33,467 bases of DNA from Acidobacteriota bacterium (GTDB taxonomy: Bacteria > Acidobacteriota > Terriglobia > Bryobacterales > Bryobacteraceae): assembly GCA_017307505.1 (NCBI GenBank), contig JAFKEE010000070.1, positions 1-33,467 of the forward strand, read 5' to 3'. Of the stretch, positions 1 to 6,265 are shown piece by piece (the first letter of the stretch is position 1; each line of letters begins with the position of its first letter). The translations under genes were made by a program, and so were the position numbers. The notes under the pieces were generated by a model. That model did no database searches and was not told where the DNA came from. It was given only the letters and a program-made list of their open reading frames with translations.

Positions 1-323
1 AGCTGTGGGAAGGGTCGATGGGCAGCGCGATTGATCTGAGCACTCTCCTGTCGAGCTTCGACGGCAAGGAACCGCAGGAGGTGTCAGCGCTCTTCAAGGA
101 TCTGAACGACAAGGCAGCGCTACCAGCCCCCGGCAATACGGTGTTCGCTCCGGTGGTCGATCCGGTGACCGGCGCGATTCTGGGGTTCCGTGAGTTCATC
201 CTGATTCCCGGATACAAATCCAACACAACCTGGTGCGCGAAATATGTTGGGTCGGCGGTGTATGGTCCGGGGACCGCAAGCGTCGACCAGAACGGGATCT
301 ACGAGATCCGGCTGGTGAGGTGA
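1..323 (+). CDS. C-terminal part of a Tad-pilus-associated protein (5' end outside window)
   Basis: The frame is open from the first bases of the window (codons for L-W-E-G-S precede the first ATG at 18), so the ATG at 18 need not be the start and this is probably the tail of a longer protein. About 106 residues are visible, ending ...GIYEIRLVR. I do not recognise a domain in this piece. The two genes that follow, 5 and 8 bases downstream of each preceding stop, are TadE-like pseudopilins, so a TadG-like or other Tad/Flp pilus assembly role is inferred from context only. The sequence near the end (YVGSAVYGPGTASV) looks like an extracytoplasmic beta-rich segment rather than an enzyme core. Confidence 0.5.
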   Translation, partial: LWEGSMGSAIDLSTLLSSFDGKEPQEVSALFKDLNDKAALPAPGNTVFAPVVDPVTGAILGFREFILIPGYKSNTTWCAKYVGSAVYGPGTASVDQNGIYEIRLVR

Positions 324-328
324 CGGTC

Positions 329-796
329 ATGAAAAGGCGGCAAGGCAGAAGAGGCGCGGTGCTGATCGAACTGGCACTCATCCTGCCCGTGGCGATTTCC
401 CTCATTCTGGGAGCAGTTCATTTCGGCTATCTGTTTTATCTCTACAACGGCCTGGAGAAGTCAGTCAGGGACGGCGCCCGCTATGCGGCCAGCCGCACCT
501 ACACCACCTACGCGGATTACTCGACGGTGGTGCAGCACGTCGTGGTCTTTGGTTCGCTGAACAGCTCCACCCCAGTCGTGACGGATCTGGCCCTGCAGGA
601 TAAGAACAAGAAGAACATGGTGGTCGTCACCCCGATCCCCAACGCAGCAGGGGTTCGTCCGGAGCGAATCAAGGTTGAGATTACGGGGTACCGCTATACG
701 GGCATCCTCTCCGGGCTTCTGGGTGAAACTCTTCTTGTCGGAAAGCCAGCGGTGGAGGTCCCGTTCATCGGACGGTATGCTCCACCTGCTAAATAG
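329..796 (+). CDS. TadE-like pseudopilin, first copy
   Basis: A 155-residue protein with a short basic N-terminus (MKRRQGRRG) followed by AVLIELALILPVAI, the hydrophobic helix with a glutamate near its start that marks TadE/TadG-type pseudopilins. These are processed and assembled by the Tad (tight adherence) pilus machinery in the inner membrane. The aromatic segment FGYLFYLYNGLEKSVRDGARYAA after the helix is typical of the family. I chose the ATG at 329 because a purine-rich GGTGAGG lies just upstream and it leaves 5 bases after the previous stop; an in-frame ATG at 233 would overlap the previous gene and add unrelated residues. It forms an operon with its neighbours. Confidence 0.85.
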   Translation: MKRRQGRRGAVLIELALILPVAISLILGAVHFGYLFYLYNGLEKSVRDGARYAASRTYTTYADYSTVVQHVVVFGSLNSSTPVVTDLALQDKNKKNMVVVTPIPNAAGVRPERIKVEITGYRYTGILSGLLGETLLVGKPAVEVPFIGRYAPPAK

Positions 797-804
797 AGGA
801 CACC

Positions 805-1275
805 ATGATCGCCAAGCAAGCGAAAGAACAGGAACGAGGCGCCAACCTGATTGAATTTGCGGTGGGCGCCATTCTGTTCCTAACGGTGCTGTTCGGAGCC
901 ATTGACTGGTCCTGGGTCTTCTTCCAGCACCAGACCATCCTTTGGAGGGCTTCCGATGCGGCAAGGTGGGCCAGCGCAAATAAAGTCGACTCCACGCAGG
1001 TAACCAACATGGTGCTTTGCGGCTCGCCCACCTGCACAGGTTCGTATAGCGGCTTCTTCCAGAACGCGGCCGTGACAGTGGAGCATGTTCAGTCCAGCGA
1101 CGTGATCGACACAATCACAACGGTCACGCGGTACTACGCAAGAGTGACGGTGAAGAACTACAAGATCCAGCAGTTGTCGCCTTTCCTCGGCCAGTCATTC
1201 ACCGGCAAGCCAATCATCGTGGCGCAACCCATGGAATGCCAGGATGCGGCCGGCGATTGCACAAAATGGAACTAA
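805..1275 (+). CDS. TadE-like pseudopilin, second copy
   Basis: A 156-residue protein with the same plan as the preceding gene: a charged start (MIAKQAKEQERG), then ANLIEFAVGAILFLTVLFGAIDWSWVFF, a TadE-type hydrophobic helix with the early glutamate (E18), then a soluble part with a pair of cysteines (residues 72 and 77) and two more near the C-terminus (C-x6-C), which suggests disulfides outside the cytoplasm. A GAGGA Shine-Dalgarno sits 5 bases before the ATG. Tandem TadE/TadF-like minor pseudopilins are usual in Tad loci. This is the last gene of the unit; the next gene is convergent. Confidence 0.85.
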   Translation: MIAKQAKEQERGANLIEFAVGAILFLTVLFGAIDWSWVFFQHQTILWRASDAARWASANKVDSTQVTNMVLCGSPTCTGSYSGFFQNAAVTVEHVQSSDVIDTITTVTRYYARVTVKNYKIQQLSPFLGQSFTGKPIIVAQPMECQDAAGDCTKWN

Positions 1276-1349
1276 TCCGCTGAGGGCAGAGGTTTCAGTC
1301 CCAGGCACGCCCGGAGTTCACTGCCCGGATGCGTTCTACTCCCCTGTTC

Positions 1350-2111
1350 TCAGGGCTTCTCCAGCGCCATGCGCATCAGCGGCGCCTTCATCTGGCCCCA
1401 GTCCGCGATGTCCGGCAGTTCTTCGAAGTACAGCACGCGGTAGGACAGGAAGGCATTGAGCACCTGGTTGGGCTCTCGGGGGGGACCTCCTCCGAAGCCT
1501 TCCACCAATAGCATCCCGCCAGGCTTCAGCGAGTCCTGGACGCGTTTCATATAGGCGGCGTCGTGCAGATTCGTGAAGGCGTAACTCATGACGATCAGGT
1601 CCCATTGCGCAACGCCGAGATCGTACTCATCATGGGACGCCAGCTTCGTGTCGAGTTTGACTCCGGCCTCGGCAGCCAGAACATCCGCCTGCCGCAGAGC
1701 TTCGTCGGAGATGTCGTAGCCACTGACGGTCCAGCCGGCTTTCGCTAGCCAGACGGAGTTGCGGCCTTGCCCCATGGCGATATCCAGAGCTCGGCCAGGC
1801 TTTCGGGTGGAGGCGATCCGCCGTAGGAAAACGCTCGGCTCGCGGGTGAACGGAGCGGCCTTCCAGGTGAAGATCCGATTGAAATGCAGGGTGAGCCCTT
1901 CGCGCGGATGGGCGGCGAGGTAATCCTGTACTTCCTTGACCCGGGCCTGGACATCGCCGGCCGGAATGCCCTCCGTCTCCAGCTTTTTCGAATAGGCGCG
2001 CAGGACGTCGGCCGGGGCTCCGGGCGTACCCTCCTTACTGAACCAATCAGAGAACTGCTTCCAGGCCGTGTCGCCGGAGAGAAGTGCAATTAGCATCAGT
2101 GCGAGAACCAT
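1350..2111 (-). CDS. Class I SAM-dependent methyltransferase with hydrophobic N-terminus
   Basis: A 253-residue protein. Residues of the form ALDIAMGQGRNSVWLAKAG followed by GYDIS are motif I and the acidic end of strand 2 of a Rossmann-fold methyltransferase; WDLIVMSYAF and LKPGGMLLVEGF are the later motifs. The substrate cannot be read from the sequence. Unusually, the protein begins MVLALMLIALLSG, which looks like a signal peptide or membrane anchor, followed by about 70 residues before the catalytic domain. A SAM enzyme would be expected to face the cytoplasm, so either this is an N-terminal anchor or translation starts further in. The Shine-Dalgarno-like AAAGGG is very close to the first ATG; the ATG at codon 6 is an alternative. 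Divergent from the SRPBCC-ArsR pair. Confidence 0.8.
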   Translation of the reverse strand: MVLALMLIALLSGDTAWKQFSDWFSKEGTPGAPADVLRAYSKKLETEGIPAGDVQARVKEVQDYLAAHPREGLTLHFNRIFTWKAAPFTREPSVFLRRIASTRKPGRALDIAMGQGRNSVWLAKAGWTVSGYDISDEALRQADVLAAEAGVKLDTKLASHDEYDLGVAQWDLIVMSYAFTNLHDAAYMKRVQDSLKPGGMLLVEGFGGGPPREPNQVLNAFLSYRVLYFEELPDIADWGQMKAPLMRMALEKP

Positions 2112-2205
2112 GCCCTTTCAGACACCAGCCTCTGGAATTGGTTTCCGGATCACGGCTTAACAACAATCACAGTGAAGCCGGCTTCTGAATGACCCCGGCG
2201 ATCGC

Positions 2206-2263
2206 GCAACTTTTCGGTTGCCTTTCAGTCGGACCCCGCGGTATTCTGCAACCACGAGGTTGC
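2206..2263 (+). promoter_or_regulatory. Promoter of the SRPBCC-arsR unit flanked by two GCAAC-N6-GTTGC operators
   Basis: Two inverted repeats share the format GCAAC-N6-GTTGC: 2206-2221 and 2248-2263. The second extends to GCAACC-ACGA-GGTTGC. They are 42 bases apart, about four helical turns, so they face the same side of the DNA. Between them is a plausible sigma-70 promoter: TTGCCT at 2218-2223, an 18-base spacer and TATTCT at 2242-2247. The first repeat overlaps the -35 and the second covers the expected start site and the GAGG ribosome-binding site of the gene starting at 2267. This is what autorepression by the downstream ArsR protein would need. Direct reading of sequence; function inferred. 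Confidence 0.65.
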
Positions 2264-2266
2264 ACA

Positions 2267-2731
2267 ATGACATTCACGGAGATGAGCCGGATCGACAGAT
2301 CCATCGAGATCAACGCGCCACCCGAACGCGTGTGGCGGGCGCTCACCACGCGGGAGGATCTCTCCGCCTGGTTTCAGGTGGCCATCGAGGGCGAGATCGC
2401 CGCGGGCTGTGAGGTGTGGATGACCACGACGAACCCGGCCTACAGCGGCATGCGGTTCCAGGTGCGGTTTATCGAACTGGTGCCGCCGTCTCGATTTGTC
2501 TGGGAGTGGCATCCCGGCGCGGTCGATCCGAACGTGGACTACGCGAAGGAGCCCAGGACAACGGTCACCTTCACATTGGAGCCCAAGCCGGGCGGGACGC
2601 GGCTGAGCGTCTGCGAAACCGGCTTTGACGCAATCTCCCTGCCGCGCCGTGCCAGTGCGTTCAAGGACAACACCCAGGGCTGGACGGAAGTGCTGGTCTG
2701 GCTGCAGAAGTATGCCGAAGAAGCGCATTGA
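2267..2731 (+). CDS. SRPBCC / AHSA1-family protein
   Basis: A 154-residue protein whose start (IDRSIEINAPPERVWRALT) and later FVWEWHPG and TRLSVCETGFD are characteristic of the activator-of-Hsp90-ATPase-1-like (AHSA1) branch of the START/SRPBCC fold, a helix-grip domain that binds hydrophobic ligands. Genes of this family are very often paired with a small ArsR repressor, as here: the next gene overlaps this one by 20 bases. The ATG at 2267 is preceded by GAGG 7 bases away; an ATG at 2282 is the alternative, and the frame also extends further upstream but through the operator. The ligand or stress sensed is not known. Confidence 0.85.
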   Translation: MTFTEMSRIDRSIEINAPPERVWRALTTREDLSAWFQVAIEGEIAAGCEVWMTTTNPAYSGMRFQVRFIELVPPSRFVWEWHPGAVDPNVDYAKEPRTTVTFTLEPKPGGTRLSVCETGFDAISLPRRASAFKDNTQGWTEVLVWLQKYAEEAH

Positions 2732-3053
2732 CAAAGGACTGGCCGAAGCGGCGCTGCTGTTCGCTGCGCTGGGCGATCCGACGCGACTGGCGCTGCTGCA
2801 CCGGTTGTCCCACGACGGTTCGTCATCGATATCGGCGCTGGCGGAACGCTTCGTCATCACCAGGCAGGGAATCACGAAACACCTGCGCGTGCTGGAAGCG
2901 GCCGGACTGGTGGACGGCCGCCGGCAGGGGCGCGAGAGCGTCTGGGCCATGAATCCAGACCGGTTGGCGGAAGGCCAGCGCTGCCTGGACCAAATCGCGC
3001 GTGGATGGGATGACGCGCTGGCCCGTTTGAAATCACACATCGAGAACGGCTGA
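2712..3053 (+). CDS. ArsR-family transcriptional repressor
   Basis: A 113-residue winged-helix regulator. LLFAALGDPTRLALLHRLS is the classic ArsR opening, ISALAERFVITRQGITKHLRVLEAAGLV is the helix-turn-helix, and GRESVWAMNPDRL is the wing. There is no metal-binding CxC motif, so it belongs to the metal-independent type usually coupled to an AHSA1/SRPBCC protein. The start at 2712 overlaps the end of the SRPBCC gene, which suggests translational coupling. I infer that it binds the two GCAAC-N6-GTTGC repeats at 2206-2263 and represses its own unit. An in-frame ATG at 2625 would add unrelated residues from inside the preceding gene and is less likely. Confidence 0.9.
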   Translation: MPKKRIDKGLAEAALLFAALGDPTRLALLHRLSHDGSSSISALAERFVITRQGITKHLRVLEAAGLVDGRRQGRESVWAMNPDRLAEGQRCLDQIARGWDDALARLKSHIENG

Positions 3054-3089
3054 GCGGAGCCGAGGCTCGCCTGGGTGGAAACGACGAAC

Positions 3090-3129
3090 GCCGGAACCGC
3101 ATACCTGCCTGGCAGGCGGCGGTCCCGGC
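3090..3129. terminator. Candidate bidirectional terminator hairpin
   Basis: GCCGGAACCGC at 3090-3100 pairs with GCGGTCCCGGC at 3119-3129 (10 of 11 pairs, one A-C mismatch), and the enclosed segment itself contains a smaller CCTG/CAGG stem. It lies between the convergent arsR-like gene and the metallophosphoesterase gene. There is no clear T-tract, so it could also be a simple mRNA-end hairpin. Confidence 0.5.
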
Positions 3130-3169
3130 ATGAGTCGCGATTCAATCGACTGAACTCAGGACGAGGGAA

Positions 3170-5542
3170 TCAGGGCTCCATCGAGTAGCGGGCATAGAGG
3201 CCGACGTCGCCCACAACACCCAACTGAGTCTTCCCGTCCTTGCTGTAACCCAGGTGGACGAAGTCGACGAGATTGAAAGGTAGTCCTACCCTGCCCCGCC
3301 AGGCGATGTCGCTGCCCGTACCGTCGTCGAGCACCGCCCGCACAACATAGGGGCTGCTGGTATAGACCGGAACGGTTGCCTGGGCGAAGGCCGTCTTCAC
3401 TACGATCTGCGTGCTCCCGTCATTCATGCGGATGGGGACCGGTGTGCCTCCGGCCGGCCACTGCTCTGAACCAAGCAAGCGAATGGAGAGATTGTTCGCG
3501 TCGTCATCGTTGATCCCGTAGAACTCGACATTGGGCGTAGTACCATCCAGCAATTGCAGATCTTTCGCATACCGCAGGAAACCGGGATAGCGCTTGCCGT
3601 TGGCCGCTTTGTAGGTGAACGGCACATCCACGGTGCCTGTCAGCGGAGAAGTCAGCGTACGCGAGGCGGCAAAGACGGGCCCCTGCTGGCCGAGGCGGTA
3701 GATGCTCACAGTGGGAGAACCAGTGTCTTCCACCAGCAGATAGTTGTTCGCTTTGCTGCCGTTCTCATAGAAGAACGAGTTCCAGGTTTCGAAGGGCATA
3801 ACCAGATCCCCGCGAATGTAACTCACTTCCCAAAGCTTCTGCATCTCCAGCTTCGTAGTGGACGGATACCCGTTCGGCTCACTCATGCGATAGGCGGCCG
3901 CACCCTGCGGCGTGGTGGCCAGGATCCTGGTTTCGCCCGAAGTTTCCACCCGGTAGCTGCGCAGGTTCGGCACAGATCCGGGCATGACTCCGGTTTGCAC
4001 TGTGGTGGCCGGGAAGCCGCGGCCATCGGCCCGGCGAACCTTGTAACCGCGATTGGCGTCAACGGTCAGGATGTAGTTGTTCCCCGCGAAGGTGGACATG
4101 GCCGCCGCCTGGACCGGTGGCTGCGCCGGATCGATCAACTGAGGAAGGTCCATCGTGAGCTTCGGCCCGGGCACCAGCTTTTTGGTGAACAAGCCATTGC
4201 CGTCGGCCGCCAGTGCCACGTTGCCGGTGGAATCGTAGTCTTTCTGCTGGGTGTACGCCACGTCCATGCTGTGATCGGTTACGCGGATCGCCGCAAACTG
4301 CTGGGAGTAGCCGGCTCCGGGGCGGAACACATCGTAGCCCAACGCATTCGCAAACGTGTTCCAGTCGGGAAACTTGTAGGGCTTGCCGACGGTGTGGTCA
4401 TGGCCGGTGAAGAAGCCGATGACGTTGTAGTCCTTGATGGCCGGCCAGAGTCCCATAAATCCTTCGATTCGATCGGATCCCTCCCAGAATTCGCTCGTCA
4501 GGGACCAGGCGGTGTCGAATCCGAAATGCTGGGCGATGATGACAGGGCGGCCGTCGTAGGCGTAGGTAGCCAGGTCCTTCCTGAACCAGTCCATGCTCGA
4601 CTCGTTGTACCGGTACTCATGTCCCGAGGCACCCGGAGAGACTCCGGCCACGATCACATGCAGGTTGCCCCAGTCCATCGAGTAGGCGCCGGAGTCGGGG
4701 TCGCGATTGGTGACCTTGTGATCACCCGACGCGTCGGGGTTCCACGACTTCACATAGTCCACAAGTTTGCTGGAACCGTCATTGATGTCGAAATGGCTCA
4801 GGTCGTGGTTCCCCAGTTCGGGATAGAGGGCGTAATGCAACGGGATGTCGTCGCTGATCTGCGACAGGCCCCGCAGAAACGACGCCGTGGCGATCCTGCT
4901 GCGGTAGTCGCTGCCGGCTGTGCGATCAAAGAGCGCCTGGAACGCGTAAGTCTGTGCGTGGCGGGTGCCATCGTACTTGGGGCTGCATTCGCCGATGGAG
5001 CCGCCGGCGCAATCGGTGAGATCTCCGCCGACAATCAGGCCTTGCAGCGAGGTGAACGGCCGGCCCGCACTGGCGAACCGGCGGAGCTTGCCATCCTGGG
5101 TCCAGGTGCCGGCCGGCCACGCATTCCGGTATGCCGTTCCACCACCAGGCGCTGCGCCGGAACTGGTGAGGGCGTTCAGCTTTCGAACGAGTTGGACCTG
5201 ATTGCACAGCGTTTTGTATCTCGGTTGAGTCCAGGATCCGCTCAGGGTGCAGCCGTTGTAGCTGGTGTAAGGAGCGGCCAGACTCACCATGGTCTCGTTC
5301 TGCCGTAGCGCCAGGAACAGGGCAAGGTCTGGATTGTCTGTATCCGTGGCGATGCCGAGGAGCGCCGTGTCGTCGTTCGTGCCGTTGTAGGAAATGTGAG
5401 TGTCAGCCGTAAAAGCGAAAGTGACGTCGGTTTTCTGTTGCGCAACCACGGCCGGCTGCAGAACCAGTCCGCCCAGGACCGCCGCAGCCAGGGCTCCGCT
5501 TATTCGCCTTGTCTTTGCTGAATATTGACCGATAGCTTTCAT
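3170..5542 (-). CDS. Large exported calcineurin-like metallophosphoesterase
   Basis: A 790-residue protein with an N-terminal signal peptide (basic start, hydrophobic stretch about 17-33, AVVAQQ). The metallophosphoesterase metal ligands are all visible: D47 and H49 in FTADTHISYNG, GGDLTD at 172-177, GNHD at 244-247, H339 in IIAQHFGFD and GHDH at 380-383. The family resembles the large secreted phosphoesterases described by TIGR03767/TIGR03768. Long inserts separate the first motifs (70-165), and about 340 residues after the catalytic domain form an unassigned beta-rich region. It should act on phosphoesters outside the cytoplasmic membrane; the substrate is unknown. It diverges from the ECF sigma gene, sharing a 141-base intergenic region. 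Confidence 0.88.
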   Translation of the reverse strand: MKAIGQYSAKTRRISGALAAAVLGGLVLQPAVVAQQKTDVTFAFTADTHISYNGTNDDTALLGIATDTDNPDLALFLALRQNETMVSLAAPYTSYNGCTLSGSWTQPRYKTLCNQVQLVRKLNALTSSGAAPGGGTAYRNAWPAGTWTQDGKLRRFASAGRPFTSLQGLIVGGDLTDCAGGSIGECSPKYDGTRHAQTYAFQALFDRTAGSDYRSRIATASFLRGLSQISDDIPLHYALYPELGNHDLSHFDINDGSSKLVDYVKSWNPDASGDHKVTNRDPDSGAYSMDWGNLHVIVAGVSPGASGHEYRYNESSMDWFRKDLATYAYDGRPVIIAQHFGFDTAWSLTSEFWEGSDRIEGFMGLWPAIKDYNVIGFFTGHDHTVGKPYKFPDWNTFANALGYDVFRPGAGYSQQFAAIRVTDHSMDVAYTQQKDYDSTGNVALAADGNGLFTKKLVPGPKLTMDLPQLIDPAQPPVQAAAMSTFAGNNYILTVDANRGYKVRRADGRGFPATTVQTGVMPGSVPNLRSYRVETSGETRILATTPQGAAAYRMSEPNGYPSTTKLEMQKLWEVSYIRGDLVMPFETWNSFFYENGSKANNYLLVEDTGSPTVSIYRLGQQGPVFAASRTLTSPLTGTVDVPFTYKAANGKRYPGFLRYAKDLQLLDGTTPNVEFYGINDDDANNLSIRLLGSEQWPAGGTPVPIRMNDGSTQIVVKTAFAQATVPVYTSSPYVVRAVLDDGTGSDIAWRGRVGLPFNLVDFVHLGYSKDGKTQLGVVGDVGLYARYSMEP

Positions 5543-5683
5543 ACATCCTCCAGGTGTCTCGCGCCCTCTGGCGCCTCACCCCGTCCGGCGACACCGCTGG
5601 CCAAATACCCTCACAATCGGTGAAACAAATTTCCTGCCTAATCGTGGTACGCTTGACAACAATTTGGTGAGGGGCTGCCACAA

Positions 5684-6265
5684 ATGAGCGATGACATTGC
5701 ACTCACACAGCTTCTACGGGCTTCGCAGCGAGGGGACGCCGCGGCCACCGACCGGTTGATTCCTTTGATCTACGACCGGCTGCACGCCGTGGCCGGCGCC
5801 ATGATGCGAAACGAGCGGCCGGGTCATACCCTTTCGGCCACGGCTCTGCTGCACGAATCCTACATCCGTCTCTTCCAGGCGGAGATCGAGTGGGACGGAC
5901 GGGCGCATTTCTTCCGGCTGGCGGCCCGCATGATGCGCCGCATCCTGGTGGACCACGCCAAGGCCCGCAATCGGGAGAAGCGCGGGGGTGGTGCGGAATG
6001 GATCTCCCTGGACGATCCGCTCCATCCGGTTCAGGTGGCCGATCCGACATCCGCTATCGGAATTCTCGAGCTCGACGAGGCGCTCTCGCAACTCGGACGC
6101 CAGGATGAGCGAAAAGCCCAGATCGTCGAGCTTGTCTATTTCGGCGGCCTCACCTACGAAGAAGCGGCATCGGCTTTGGAGATCTCACCCGCGACACTTC
6201 ACCGCGACCTTCGCCTCGCCAAGGCCTGGCTGCAGACGGTGCTCTCTCCGGAACCTCGGCCGTGA
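5684..6265 (+). CDS. ECF-type RNA polymerase sigma factor (TIGR02999/Sig-70_X6 type)
   Basis: A 193-residue sigma factor. Region 2 is seen in IPLIYDRLHAVAGAMMRNERPGHTLSATALLHESYIRLF and the following FFRLAARMMRRILVDHAKARNREKRGGG; region 4 is the helix-turn-helix LTYEEAASALEISPATLHRDLRLAKAWL. The HTLSATALLHESY and RRILVDHAR-like signatures are those of the X6 family, common in Acidobacteria and Planctomycetes next to Ser/Thr kinases. GGTGAGGGG lies 9 bases upstream of the ATG. The stop overlaps the GTG start of the kinase gene, so the two are translationally coupled; I infer that the kinase, not a classical anti-sigma factor, controls or is controlled by this sigma. Confidence 0.93.
   Translation: MSDDIALTQLLRASQRGDAAATDRLIPLIYDRLHAVAGAMMRNERPGHTLSATALLHESYIRLFQAEIEWDGRAHFFRLAARMMRRILVDHAKARNREKRGGGAEWISLDDPLHPVQVADPTSAIGILELDEALSQLGRQDERKAQIVELVYFGGLTYEEAASALEISPATLHRDLRLAKAWLQTVLSPEPRP

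Noticed and set aside
1285-1334. GGGCAG...CTGCCC inverted repeat between convergent genes
   Set aside because: Only 6 base pairs around a loop of more than 30 bases; too weak to call a terminator.
3554-5308. Long plus-strand open frame of 584 codons
   Set aside because: It is antisense to the metallophosphoesterase, whose metal motifs are all intact, and its Arg/Gly/Val-rich translation has no domain. GC-rich shadow.
5653-5658. Perfect TTGACA upstream of the ECF sigma gene
   Set aside because: No acceptable -10 hexamer at 16-18 bases; the expected position reads TGCCAC and is already next to the start codon.
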